From Flavobacterium lutivivi (GTDB lineage Bacteria; Bacteroidota; Bacteroidia; Flavobacteriales; Flavobacteriaceae), in assembly GCF_014642275.1 (NCBI RefSeq), contig NZ_BMIM01000007.1:1-64000 (forward strand): a stretch of 64,000 nt of DNA, read 5' to 3'. The notes below the pieces were generated by a model that saw only the letters and a program-made list of their open reading frames with translations, searched no databases and was not told where the DNA came from. Below are positions 33,665-43,400 of the stretch, piece by piece. The translations under genes and the position numbers were made by a program. Within the stretch, counting starts at the first letter, position 1, and each line of letters starts with the position of its first letter.

Positions 33665-35233
33665 TTATCTTGTAGCTTTCTGAATCATTGGGTCATTTTT
33701 TAGCATTACTTGATAATATTTTGTGTCACCAAATAATTGTCTTGCAAACTCTGCTAGGATATATTTTTTAACAACCTGCTTGTTTTCCTCTAATTTGAAT
33801 GTTACGCCTGCTTTGTCTAAATATTCTTGAAAGTCAGCAACATATTGAAAATCGTTTTCATATTTTTTTATAAAATCTGGATAAGTTAGATTGTCGAAAT
33901 CTTGTCTGTTTTTATCCAAAATTTCAAAGACAAAATGTCCTAAAACTCCAGAATTCAATATAAAACTCAAATTTTCATCACCTTTTTTCACTTCGAGAGG
34001 AACGAAAATATCTGGTACAATTCCGCCGCCACCATAAACAGTTCTTCCTTTTTTGGTTTTAAATTTCAACGAATCGGCTACTTTAATTTTATCTTTTTCA
34101 AATAATTCCCCGCTTTCAAATCGGGTTTCATATTCGTGATAGTAACTTTCACCATCACCTTTCACGTAAGGTTTTTGAATTGAGCGTCCACTAGGTGTAT
34201 AATATCTTGCGGTTGTCAATCTAACGGCAGAACCATCTTCAAAATCTATTTCGCGTTGAACAAGTCCTTTACCAAAAGAACGTCGGCCAATTATTGTTCC
34301 TCTGTCATTATCTTGAATTGCTCCAGCTAAAATTTCGCTTGCTGATGCTGAATTTTCATCAATCAAAATATAGACTTTTCCTTTTTCAAAAATTCCTTCT
34401 TCTGTTGCATAGGTTTTGTCGGTGTAACCTCTTTTGTTTTTTGTAAAAACAATAAGCTCATCTTCTGGCAAGAATTCATCAGCTATGGCAACTGCACTTT
34501 CAAGAAAACCACCGCCATTTCCGCGCAAATCGATGACAACATTCACAGCTCCATTCTTTTTTAATCTCTCTAAACTTTGATTAAATTCACTAGCTGTGTT
34601 CTCGGCAAAACGTTCAATTTTTATGTAACCTGTTTTCGAATTTAACATCAGTGCTACATCAACACTTTTTATTGGAATAGTGTTTCTGGTGACAGTAATG
34701 CTTAGTTTTTTTGATGAAGATTTTCTAAAAACGGTTAGATTTACTTTTGAACCTGCTTCACCACGAAGTTGATTATACAACATTTCGGTCGATACTTTTT
34801 TGCCAAAAAGTTTAGTTTTTCCTGCAAATAATATTCTATCTCCAGCTAGTATTCCTGATTTTTCTGCTGGACCATTTGGAATTGTATTGACAACAGCAAC
34901 AGTGTCATTATAGATGTAAAAATTAATGCCAATGCCAACAAAATCGCCTTTCATGATTTCTGCCTCTGTCGATTGTTCGCTTGCTGGCAGATAAACTGAA
35001 TGAGGATCGAGTTTTTCTAAAATGCTATTTACGGTTAAGTCAACTATGGAGTCTGAATTGACATCATCAACATATTCGCTGTTGATGAAATTAATCAATT
35101 TATTAATTTTGGCTTGATGCGAATTTTTTGAATTAAAATTCCCCTTAGGGAAATTTAGCATTCCGCCAATCATTACTCCAAGTGCAACACATGAAAAAAG
35201 AAGTATGGGCAAATATTTTTCTTTAGATTTCAT
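33665..35233 (-). CDS. C-terminal processing peptidase, S41 family
   Basis: This 522-residue serine protease has an N-terminal signal anchor (about 7-25), a PDZ domain (about 85-170, GIGINFYIYNDTVAVV and GPAEKSGILAGDRILFAG) and the S41 catalytic core. The nucleophile is the Ser in IDENSASASEILAGA and the general base is the Lys in RRSFGKGLVQREI. It probably trims C-termini of envelope proteins or degrades tagged ones in the periplasm. The dCMP-deaminase-like gene lies 16 bases upstream on the same strand. Confidence 0.93.
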   Translation of the reverse strand: MKSKEKYLPILLFSCVALGVMIGGMLNFPKGNFNSKNSHQAKINKLINFINSEYVDDVNSDSIVDLTVNSILEKLDPHSVYLPASEQSTEAEIMKGDFVGIGINFYIYNDTVAVVNTIPNGPAEKSGILAGDRILFAGKTKLFGKKVSTEMLYNQLRGEAGSKVNLTVFRKSSSKKLSITVTRNTIPIKSVDVALMLNSKTGYIKIERFAENTASEFNQSLERLKKNGAVNVVIDLRGNGGGFLESAVAIADEFLPEDELIVFTKNKRGYTDKTYATEEGIFEKGKVYILIDENSASASEILAGAIQDNDRGTIIGRRSFGKGLVQREIDFEDGSAVRLTTARYYTPSGRSIQKPYVKGDGESYYHEYETRFESGELFEKDKIKVADSLKFKTKKGRTVYGGGGIVPDIFVPLEVKKGDENLSFILNSGVLGHFVFEILDKNRQDFDNLTYPDFIKKYENDFQYVADFQEYLDKAGVTFKLEENKQVVKKYILAEFARQLFGDTKYYQVMLKNDPMIQKATR

Positions 35234-35249
35234 TTAGGTAATCAAAAGA

Positions 35250-35684
35250 TTAAAAAGTATCTAGATTGTCTATGTGATGAACTTCAACACCTGCTTTTCT
35301 TAAAAAATCTAAACCAGATTCATCACGATATCCGTTATGATAAACTACTCTTTTTATTCCTGATTGATGAATAAGTTTGCTACATTCTTTACATGGAGAA
35401 AGTGTTATGTAGAGTGTTGCATTTTCACAACTTTGAGTAGTTCGAGCAACTTTTGATATGGCATTTGCTTCAGCATGAAGAACATACCATTTTGTAATTC
35501 CTTCATCATCTTCACAGCAGTTTTCAAAACCAGAAGGCGTTCCATTATAACCATCTGAAATAATCATTCTATCGCGAACAATTATTGCGCCAACTTGTTT
35601 TCGTTTACAATAGGAAAGTTTGCTCCATTCTGATGCTATTCTCAAATAGGCAACATCATATTTGTGTTGTTTTTTTTCTTTCAT
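35250..35684 (-). CDS. dCMP deaminase-like zinc cytidine deaminase family (ComEB-like)
   Basis: I chose the ATG at 35684 (MKEKKQHKYDVAYLRIASEW). An upstream ATG at 35735 adds 17 residues that do not belong to the family. The 144-residue enzyme has the zinc site VLHAEANAI and SPCKECSKLI, and the DGYNGTPSGFENC substrate-loop motif of deoxycytidylate deaminases. It likely makes dUMP from dCMP to feed thymidylate synthesis. Together with nrdAB, tdk and dgt it adds to the dNTP-balance genes in the window. Confidence 0.9.
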   Translation of the reverse strand: MKEKKQHKYDVAYLRIASEWSKLSYCKRKQVGAIIVRDRMIISDGYNGTPSGFENCCEDDEGITKWYVLHAEANAISKVARTTQSCENATLYITLSPCKECSKLIHQSGIKRVVYHNGYRDESGLDFLRKAGVEVHHIDNLDTF

Positions 35685-35770
35685 TGAGACAAAATTTGAT
35701 TCGAAAAATTCCTTCACAAGGAGGAAATAATCCAATACAAATATATCTAAACCATTAACGCTATACTAAA

Positions 35771-36364
35771 TTATTTAGACCAAATTTCGTTATGAATAAT
35801 CAAAGGCATTACTATTCCAATAATAAATGAGGAAATAGATAAAATCCAATCTCTTTTTGAAAACTTGAAAAGCGTTTGAACAACATAACCTATGATGAGA
35901 GCAAGAACGACAATTATGATTTGAGCGGTTTCTATACCTAGAGCAAATTCTAGCAAAGGCCATAGTTTATCGGTTGCATCACCTGGAAGAATACTGCTAA
36001 AATAGCCTGAAAATCCTAGACCATGAATTATTCCAAAAAACAAAGTAACAAACCCAATAAAACTCAAACTTTCATTTTTCCCCTTTTTTCCTTGTGAAAC
36101 TAGATTGTAAACCGCCGTAATTAGAATTGTGATGGGTATTAAAAATTCTACTAAAGTTGGTTTTATTTTAACAACATCAAAAACAGAAAGAAACAATGAA
36201 ATAGTATGACCTAATGTAAAAATCGAAATAAGAATTAACAATCTCTTCCAAGCTTTAGCATCATAAGGAAGCGTTAGTGCTAACAGAAAAATCATGTGGT
36301 CATAGGCATTGAAATCAAGAACATGATTCAACCCAATATTGAAATAAATCCAGAAATCATTCAT
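35771..36364 (-). CDS. HupE/UreJ family membrane protein
   Basis: The 197-residue protein has about six membrane helices and the family motifs GLNHVLDFNAYDHMIFLL, FTLGHTISLFLS and FFGIIHGLGFSGYF, whose histidines are thought to bind metal. HupE and UreJ proteins are associated with nickel transport for hydrogenase or urease, but no such genes are nearby. In Bacteroidota the gene is often solitary, so the real substrate is uncertain. Confidence 0.87.
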   Translation of the reverse strand: MNDFWIYFNIGLNHVLDFNAYDHMIFLLALTLPYDAKAWKRLLILISIFTLGHTISLFLSVFDVVKIKPTLVEFLIPITILITAVYNLVSQGKKGKNESLSFIGFVTLFFGIIHGLGFSGYFSSILPGDATDKLWPLLEFALGIETAQIIIVVLALIIGYVVQTLFKFSKRDWILSISSFIIGIVMPLIIHNEIWSK

Positions 36365-36493
36365 AGTAGGTGTTTTTTGGTTAGTGTAAACTTACGATTT
36401 ATTTTCAAATATGTTCAAAAGGTCATCAAATCGTGGTGAATCGCTTTTGTCTAAAGGTGAATTAAATTATATTTGCAAAAAATTCTTAAAAAT

Positions 36494-36925
36494 ATGTCGA
36501 TTTCAGATTTGTTTGATAGCGAATTTAAAGCTCGAAATAAAGGGCATTTTTCTGCTATTGTTCGTGTTGCTCTTGCCGATGGAGATTTTTCAACGGAAGA
36601 AAAAGAGTTTTTAGATAAACTCGCCATTCAATTGGAAATTTCTCGAGAAGAATATGATGAAATATTAAAAAACCCTAACAAATACCCTATCAATCCACCA
36701 TATCTTTATACCCAAAGATTGGAAAGATTGTATGATTTGTCTAGAATGGTGTATGTTGACCATATATTGGGACCAAAACAAAAAGAAATTTTAACCAAGT
36801 TTGCTTTGGCTCTTGGATTTACGCCAGGCAATGTGAACTTCATTGTTGATAAAGCATTATCACTTCTGGTCATGAATGTAGATTCTGATACATTTGTTTA
36901 CGAAATGACCCACATGAATAAATAA
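36494..36925 (+). CDS. TerB-like tellurite resistance family protein
   Basis: I placed the start at the ATG at 36494 (MSISDLFDSEF). An earlier TTG at 36473 adds seven unlikely residues. The 143-residue helical protein carries the TerB/DjlA-type acidic repeat: VALADGDFSTEEKEFLDKLA followed by VDHILGPKQKEIL. TerB-like domains bind metal at the Asp and Glu residues and occur in stress and envelope proteins; no other ter genes are nearby. The function here is unknown. Confidence 0.8.
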   Translation: MSISDLFDSEFKARNKGHFSAIVRVALADGDFSTEEKEFLDKLAIQLEISREEYDEILKNPNKYPINPPYLYTQRLERLYDLSRMVYVDHILGPKQKEILTKFALALGFTPGNVNFIVDKALSLLVMNVDSDTFVYEMTHMNK

Positions 36926-36953
36926 AAAAACTCCCGAGAATTCGGGAGTTTTT
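36926..36953. terminator. bidirectional terminator
   Basis: AAAAACTCCCGA, GAAT loop, TCGGGAGTTTTT. It lies between the TerB-like gene and the convergent fbp gene. Confidence 0.93.
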
Positions 36954-36955
36954 GT

Positions 36956-37963
36956 TTACTTATATTTTGCCATAAACTCTTCTGCTTTTTCTACCATATT
37001 ATAGCTTCCGCAGAAAAACGGAACTCGTTGATGTAATTCGGTTGGTTGAATTTCCAAAATTCTTCCAAAACCATCAGACGCTTTTCCACCAGCTTGTTCC
37101 ACTAAAAAAGCCATTGGGTTGCATTCATATAATAATCGAAGTTTACCATTTGGAGATTTGGTACTCGTTGGATAAATGTAAATTCCACCTTTAATCATGT
37201 TTCTGTGAATATCAGAAACCAAACTACCAATATATCTAGAAGTATATGGTCTGTCACCTTCTTCAAGCTGACAATATTTTATATAATCTTTTACTCCTTG
37301 AGGAAAATGGATATAATTTCCTTCGTTTACAGAGTAAATCGTTCCGTCTTTTGGAAATCTCATGTTTGGATGCGAAAGGTAAAAAGTTCCTATAGCAGGA
37401 TTTAGCGTAAAACCGTTTACACCATGACCAGTTGTATAGACCAACATCGTCGAAGTTCCATAAATTACATAACCAGCAGCAACTTGTTGTGTTCCAGGTT
37501 GTAAAAAATCTTCGAGTGTTACAGGAGTTCCAACAGGAGTTCTTCTTCTAAAAACTGAAAAAATAGTTCCCACCGAAACATTCACGTCAATATTTGATGA
37601 ACCATCCAGCGGATCCATCAATACAACATATTTGCTGCTATGGCTTTTATCTGAACCAGCAATAGTGATAAAATCATCATTTTCCTCAGATGCAATTCCG
37701 CAAACAATTTCTCTATTGATTAAGGTTTGGATAAAAACGTTATTTGCATAAACATCAAGTTTTTGTTGATCTTCGCCTTGAATATTTTGATCGCCAGCAG
37801 CACCAACAATATCCACCAAACCAGCTTTGTTGACCTTGTAATTAACCACTTTTGCAGCTAATCTTATAGAATTAATTATTCGAGATAATTCTCCTGAAGA
37901 ATATTGAAATTCCGATTGTTTTTCGATGATAAATTCACCAAGTGTTTTGTTGCGTTCTTCCAT
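36956..37963 (-). CDS. fbp: class I fructose-1,6-bisphosphatase
   Basis: The enzyme hydrolyses fructose-1,6-bisphosphate in gluconeogenesis. The 335 residues contain [12 protein letters not shown], the metal-binding [58 protein letters not shown] and the C-terminal GGIYIYP and [20 protein letters not shown], the complete class I layout. It is monocistronic. A 14-bp palindrome lies in the 5' region. Confidence 0.97.
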   Translation of the reverse strand: MEERNKTLGEFIIEKQSEFQYSSGELSRIINSIRLAAKVVNYKVNKAGLVDIVGAAGDQNIQGEDQQKLDVYANNVFIQTLINREIVCGIASEENDDFITIAGSDKSHSSKYVVLMDPLDGSSNIDVNVSVGTIFSVFRRRTPVGTPVTLEDFLQPGTQQVAAGYVIYGTSTMLVYTTGHGVNGFTLNPAIGTFYLSHPNMRFPKDGTIYSVNEGNYIHFPQGVKDYIKYCQLEEGDRPYTSRYIGSLVSDIHRNMIKGGIYIYPTSTKSPNGKLRLLYECNPMAFLVEQAGGKASDGFGRILEIQPTELHQRVPFFCGSYNMVEKAEEFMAKYK

Positions 37964-37989
37964 TACGAAATCGTTGTAGTTGAGGTTGC

Positions 37990-38003
37990 AAATATCGATA
38001 TTT
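37990..38003. promoter_or_regulatory. 14-bp palindrome between fbp and the acetyltransferase gene
   Basis: AAATATCGATATTT is a perfect palindrome 27 bases upstream of fbp in the 107-base divergent region. It is a possible operator, but AT-rich palindromes arise easily. Confidence 0.3.
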
Positions 38004-38045
38004 TTGTGAAAGAAAAAATCTATTTCGCAAAGAAATTAATAATTG

Positions 38046-38053
38046 TATTTTTG
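38046..38053 (+). promoter_or_regulatory. candidate -7 promoter box of the acetyltransferase gene
   Basis: TATTTTTG (TAnnTTTG) lies 17 bases before the ATG at 38071. Confidence 0.45.
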
Positions 38054-38070
38054 TTTCAAATATTTTTTAG

Positions 38071-38544
38071 ATGATTATCCGAAAAGGAGAAAAAAACGAT
38101 ATGAAAGCTGTTCTTGATCTTATTCGAGAATTGGCAGTTTTTGAAAAAGAACCCGATGCTGTTGTGGTTACCGTTGAAGATTTGGAACGCGATGGTTTTT
38201 CTGAAAATCCTTTGTTCCACACATTTGTTGCCAAAATCAATAATGAAATAGTAGGTGTAGCTTTGTATTACTATAGATATTCCACATGGAAAGGAAAGAC
38301 AATTCATCTAGAAGATTTAATTGTTAAGGAAAAAATGCGTGGTTCGGGAATTGGCTTCGCATTATATTCCAAGATTATTGAGCAAGGAAAAAAGGACAAA
38401 GTTCGAAGAATAGAATGGGCAGTTCTCGACTGGAATACACCAGCAATTGATTTCTATAAAAAATCAGGTGCAAAAGTTCTGGATGATTGGAGAGTTGCAC
38501 AAATGGACGAAAACGGAATAAATGAATTTCTAAAGAGAAAATAG
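38071..38544 (+). CDS. GNAT family N-acetyltransferase
   Basis: The 157-residue protein shows the GNAT fold: an N-terminal MIIRKGEKNDMKAVLDLIREL, then the acetyl-CoA-binding strand and loop HLEDLIVKEKMRGSGIGFALYSKII (Q/RxxGxG/A = RGSGIG) and the C-terminal WAVLDWNTPAIDFYKKSGAK. This pattern is typical of the spermidine or diamine N-acetyltransferase-like group, though the substrate is not certain. It sits upstream of the aspartate kinase gene. Confidence 0.9.
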   Translation: MIIRKGEKNDMKAVLDLIRELAVFEKEPDAVVVTVEDLERDGFSENPLFHTFVAKINNEIVGVALYYYRYSTWKGKTIHLEDLIVKEKMRGSGIGFALYSKIIEQGKKDKVRRIEWAVLDWNTPAIDFYKKSGAKVLDDWRVAQMDENGINEFLKRK

Positions 38545-38571
38545 AATAAAGAAGAAAGAGCAAAGAAAAAA

Positions 38572-38611
38572 TCTTGCTTCTTGTAGCGTAGTGGTCTTGT
38601 TTCTTGCTTCT
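38572..38611. repeat. imperfect direct repeat TCTTGCTTCT
   Basis: ATCTTGCTTCTTG (38571-) and TCTTGTTTCTTGCTTCT (38595-38611) repeat the same phrase in the 83-base gap before the aspartate kinase gene. This is the same style of short intergenic repeat as at 56289-56363. Confidence 0.4.
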
Positions 38612-38627
38612 AAAAAAAAATAAAAAA

Positions 38628-39881
38628 ATGAGAATTTTCAAATTTGGTGGCGCATCAGTAAAAGATGCAGAAGGTATAAAAAATGTGTTTAGTGTATTAG
38701 AAAAAGTAGGTCACGATGATACGCTTTTGGTAATTTCGGCAATGGGTAAAACCACCAATGCACTTGAATTGGTCATCAAAAATTATTTTGAAAAATCAAA
38801 CGAATTACACGCTTCTTTACAAGAAGTGCGCAAATATCATAACCAGATTTTGATGGATTTGTTTGACGATGAAGAACACGATGTTTTTTATGCAGTGAAT
38901 AGTCATTTTGCTGATTTAGAATATTTTATACGTAGTAATAAATCGCCTAATTATAATTTTGTTTATGACCAAGTGGTTAGTTATGGGGAAATTATTTCTA
39001 CCACCATTGTGAGTCATTATTTCAATCATGCTGGTTTGAAAAACAATTGGATTGATGTCAGAAGTTTTATAAAAACAGATAACACATATAGAGATGCAAA
39101 TGTAGATTGGGAAAAAACACAGCAACTAATATCAAAAGGTGTTAAGAAAAAAGCGCTTAATATTACTCAAGGTTTCCTTGGTTCAGACGAGAATAATTTT
39201 ACGACAACTCTTGGCAGAGAAGGTTCAGATTATACTGCAGCAATTTTTGCTTATTGCTTGAGTGCCGAAAGTGTAACGATTTGGAAAGATGTTCAAGGAG
39301 TTTTAAATGCTGATCCACGTTATTTTGAAAACGCCGTTTTGTTGAACCAAATTTCCTATCGCGAAGCAATTGAGTTAGCTTTTTATGGTGCAAGTGTTAT
39401 TCACCCAAAAACGTTGCAGCCGTTGCAAAGAAAAGAAATCCCGCTTTTTGTAAAATCATTCGTAAACCCTTTGATGCCTGGAACAAGCGTGTCAAAAGGA
39501 AAAGACCTTGAACCACAAACACCTTGTTTTATTGTAAAGAAAAACCAATTGTTGATTTCACTTTCTTCTATTGATTTTTCATTTATTATGGAAGAAAACA
39601 TCAGCGAAATATTCTCATTGTTGCACCAATACAAAATCAAAACAAGTTTGATACAAAACTCAGCAATCAGTTTCTCGGTTTGTGTGGAGGATAAGTTTGG
39701 GAATTTTAATGACTTGAAAGCCATTTTATCCAAAAAATTCAAAGTTGCTTATAACGAAAATGTATCGCTTTACACCATTCGTCATTTTGATGAAAAAGCA
39801 GCACAAATTGTTGAAAAAGATAAAACTGTTTTAGTAAAACAAATTTCAAGAGAAACAATGCAAATAGTTACAAAAGAGTAA
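38628..39881 (+). CDS. aspartate kinase
   Basis: The ATG at 38628 gives MRIFKFGGASVKDAEGIKNV, matching the KFGGxSV start of aspartate kinases, while an earlier ATG at 38604 adds eight Lys-rich residues. The 417-residue enzyme phosphorylates aspartate, the first step to lysine, threonine and methionine. It includes TLGREGSDYTAAIFA and WKDVQGVLNADPR in the kinase domain and two C-terminal ACT-like regions (about 300-417) that would allow feedback control. It is a monofunctional kinase with no homoserine dehydrogenase part. Confidence 0.93.
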   Translation: MRIFKFGGASVKDAEGIKNVFSVLEKVGHDDTLLVISAMGKTTNALELVIKNYFEKSNELHASLQEVRKYHNQILMDLFDDEEHDVFYAVNSHFADLEYFIRSNKSPNYNFVYDQVVSYGEIISTTIVSHYFNHAGLKNNWIDVRSFIKTDNTYRDANVDWEKTQQLISKGVKKKALNITQGFLGSDENNFTTTLGREGSDYTAAIFAYCLSAESVTIWKDVQGVLNADPRYFENAVLLNQISYREAIELAFYGASVIHPKTLQPLQRKEIPLFVKSFVNPLMPGTSVSKGKDLEPQTPCFIVKKNQLLISLSSIDFSFIMEENISEIFSLLHQYKIKTSLIQNSAISFSVCVEDKFGNFNDLKAILSKKFKVAYNENVSLYTIRHFDEKAAQIVEKDKTVLVKQISRETMQIVTKE

Positions 39882-39905
39882 TTTTTGTATCTTTATAAAA
39901 AAAAA

Positions 39906-40118
39906 ATGAAATTCAAAGAATTATCAAAATATTCAAATGCCGAGAAAATCTTGTTGGCTGAAAAAATATGGGATAGTGTCTCTAAGAAAAGTGTAGAATT
40001 GTCTTCTGAAGTAAAAAATGAATTAGAAAACCGACTACACATTTTAGAAGAAGAAAAAGCCGAACTTTATTCTTTGGAAGATGTGAAAAAGCACATTCAA
40101 AAATTGAGGAAAAAGTAA
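39906..40118 (+). CDS. type II antitoxin, addiction-module component
   Basis: The ATG at 39906 gives MKFKELSKYSNAEKILLAEK, a 70-residue helical protein. The LLAEKIWDSV motif and the Glu/Lys-rich C-terminal helix match the Unstab_antitox (Pfam PF09720) family. A TTG further upstream overlaps the preceding gene and is less likely. Its stop overlaps the ATG of the toxin gene, the usual arrangement in which the antitoxin comes first. A TATCTTTA box lies about 20 bases upstream. Confidence 0.88.
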   Translation: MKFKELSKYSNAEKILLAEKIWDSVSKKSVELSSEVKNELENRLHILEEEKAELYSLEDVKKHIQKLRKK

Positions 40119-40414
40119 TGTATCATCAAATAAGTTTTATCAAACAGGCTTTGTTTGATATAGAAGAAGCTGTTTTGTGGTATGAAAAACAAAGAGAAGG
40201 ATTGTCTTTTGATTTTGAACTTTGTTTAGATGCTGGTTTAGCTGAAATTTCTAGAAATCCTGATAGTTTTCAAAAAAAGTATAAAGAAATCAGAATTCTT
40301 TTTATTTCTCGCTTTCCTTATGGTATTCATTATGTAGTTAGAAATTCAGAAATTATTGTCATTGCAGTTTTTCATACCTCACGTATGCCTAAGAATTGGA
40401 AAAACCGATTATAA
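40118..40414 (+). CDS. RelE/ParE family toxin
   Basis: The 98-residue protein begins with the typical beta-alpha fold ISFIKQALFDIEEAVLWYEKQREGL, continues with the central helix and ends in FPYGIHYVVRNSEIIVIAVFHTSR, the ParE/RelE C-terminal strands. It overlaps the antitoxin by 4 bases (ATGTAA-type, stop TAA over ATG). ParE-like members poison gyrase and RelE-like ones cleave mRNA; which applies here cannot be read from the sequence. Confidence 0.9.
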   Translation: MYHQISFIKQALFDIEEAVLWYEKQREGLSFDFELCLDAGLAEISRNPDSFQKKYKEIRILFISRFPYGIHYVVRNSEIIVIAVFHTSRMPKNWKNRL

Positions 40415-40464
40415 ATTCAAAAAAAAACATATATTTTCAATAGTTTTTACGTTATTAACTATGT

Positions 40465-43400
40465 ATGCTAAAAAAACTTTTTTTACTGATAGTTTTCTTT
40501 GGGATTTCTAAGCTTTCGGCTCAAGAAATCCCTTCGTTGTATCAAACAAAAAAAGTAGCCATCACTTCGGATACCATCAGCATCGAAAAAGTAAGTATTA
40601 ATTCTGAATTTTTCAAAATTGAAACTTTCGATGGAAAACCCATCGATACTTCTCTCTATAAAGTTGATTTTCCAAAAGGTAAACTAATCTTCAAAAAAAA
40701 TCTTATTTCCAATGATAGCCTAAAAATTCATTATCTAAAATATCCCGATTTTTTAACAAAAACCTACAGCATTTATGACCAAGATAGAATTGTACCTAAT
40801 GAAGAAGGTAATCTGTATAAAGTAAACCGTTCAGTCAAAAAATTTGTTCCATTTGATGGGTTGAATACTTCGGGAAGTATTACTCGTGGCCTAACTGTTG
40901 GGAATAATCAAAACTCGACGGTGAATTCAAATCTGGATTTACAGATAACAGGAAAAATTTCGGATAAAGTTTCGCTTCGTGCTTCTATTCAAGACAGTAA
41001 CATTCCGTTGCAAGATGGTGGTTATTCACAAAAATTGGATGAATTTGACCAAATTTTCATTGAACTTTTTACCGATAAATGGAACATCAGAGCAGGTGAT
41101 TTATTTCTCGAAAATAGACAATCACGATTTTTAAATTTTAATAAAAAAGTACAAGGACTTTCCACGCATTTTGCCTTTGGTGAGGATGAAAACAAAACCG
41201 ATATTTTTGCTTCTGCGGCTTTGGTTCGCGGACAATATGCCAAAAGTTCGTTTACCGGACAGGAAGGAAATCAAGGTCCATATAAATTGCGAGGCAACAA
41301 CGGTGAATTATATGTTTTAGTCATTTCGGGTTCAGAAAGAGTTTACGTGAACGGAATTTTGAAAAAACGTGGTGAAAACAACGATTATATCATCGATTAC
41401 AATGCTGGCGAAATTACATTCACTTCGCTTTTTCCTATTACTTCCGAAATGCGTATCGTGATTGAATACCAATATTCTGAAAGGAGTTATACCCGTTTTG
41501 TGACCTATGCTGGTGCAAATCACGAAGCAAAAAAATGGAGTTTAGGCGGATATCTGTATTCTGAAAATGATGTGAAAAACCAACCTTTGCAACAAAATTT
41601 ATCTTCAGAACAAGTTACAATTCTCAGCAATGCTGGAGATAATGCTAATCTTATGAATGCGCCATCGGCTTATCTCGACACCTATTCGGATAATAAAATA
41701 TTATACAAAAAAATAACTGTAAACGGCATTGAAGTTTTTGAATATTCCAATAATTCTCAGGACGAATTATACAACGTGAAGTTCACATTGGTTGGAGCAA
41801 ATCTTGGAAATTATATTTTGCAAAATTCTTCAGCCATAGGGAAAATTTATCAATATGTTGAGCCAATTTCTGGTGTTCCACAAGGTAATTATGAACCGAT
41901 AACAAGGTTAATTGCACCTACAAAAATTCAGATTGCAACCGTTTTAGGGAAATACAATCCTAATGAAAAAACAACTGTAGATTTTGAAATAGGTGTAAGC
42001 AACAACGACAAAAATTTGTTTTCCTCAATTGATGATAATGATAACAAAGGAATTGCAGGAAAACTAAACTTTAAGCAGCGATTATTCACAAAAAAGTGGC
42101 AAGTTGATGCTTTTGGAAACTATCAATTTGTTCAACAAAATTTCAAGACCATCGAGCGATTATTCAATATCGAGTTCAATCGTGATTGGAACTTAACAAC
42201 ATTTTCTGGAAATCAAAGCTTACTTATAAATGGTTTAGATTTTATTTTGCCCGAAAAAGGAAAGCTAACCTATCAGTTTGAAAAGTTAGATTTTTCAAAG
42301 AGTTTTTCTGGAAATCGACATTTGGTTAATGCATTTTTCAAATTAAAAAATTGGAATATTCTTCAAAACTCCAGCATTCTTAATAGTGATGGGAACTATG
42401 CAACATCAACATTTGCAAGAAACAATTCGCAAGCAAGATTTCATTTCAAAAAAAATTGGATTGGCGGAAGCTTGCGTTTAGAAAACAATAAAGAAAAGTT
42501 GGTTTCAACCAATCAATTGTCTGCATTAAGCCAGCGTTTTACTGAATATGGAGCTTTTGTTGGTCGTGGCGATAGTACAAAAGTATTTGTCGAATTGGGT
42601 TATTTACAACGAGTAAACGACAGTTTGCTCAGTGGATTTTTAAAAAGAGTAAACACCTCTAATTCGTATTATTTGAAATCTAAATTATTTCAAACCAAGA
42701 AAAGTGATTTATCATTATTTATTAATTATAGAAAGCTAAAATTTGAAGATGTTTCTCGAAAAGATGAACCATCATTAAACTCCAGATTGTTGTATAACGA
42801 TCAATATTTTAATCAAAAAGTGCAAGTAACAACCGCCTACGAAACCACATCAGGAACAATAGCACAACAAGAATTTACCTATCTCGAAGTGGAACCAGGA
42901 CAAGGTGTTTATACTTGGAACGATTATAACAATAACGGAATTCAAGAGTTAGAAGAGTTTGAAGTAGCACCATTTCCCGATCAGGCAAAATATGTTAGAG
43001 TGTTTCTACCCAATCAGATTTTTATAAAAACACATCAAAATAAGTTTTCGCAATCGCTAACACTAAACCCGATTCAATGGCAAAATGCAACTGGGTTTAA
43101 AAAGCTTTTGTCTCATTTTTATAACCAAACTTCATTTTTAATAGAAAGAAAAATAAAAAGAACAGGCGATAATTTTGACTTAAATCCTTTTTCAAAATCG
43201 GATGAAAATTTATTTGGGTTGAACACTTCCTTCAGAAATTCACTTTTTTATAATAGAGGAAAACAAAAACATTCGGTAACTTATACTTTTTTGCAGAATA
43301 GGATAAAAACGCTACTTTCAGTAGGTTCGCAAGAAAATTTATCGGCTACACATCAAGTACAATATATTCATTTGATGAAAAAAACATGGTTGTTTTCTTT

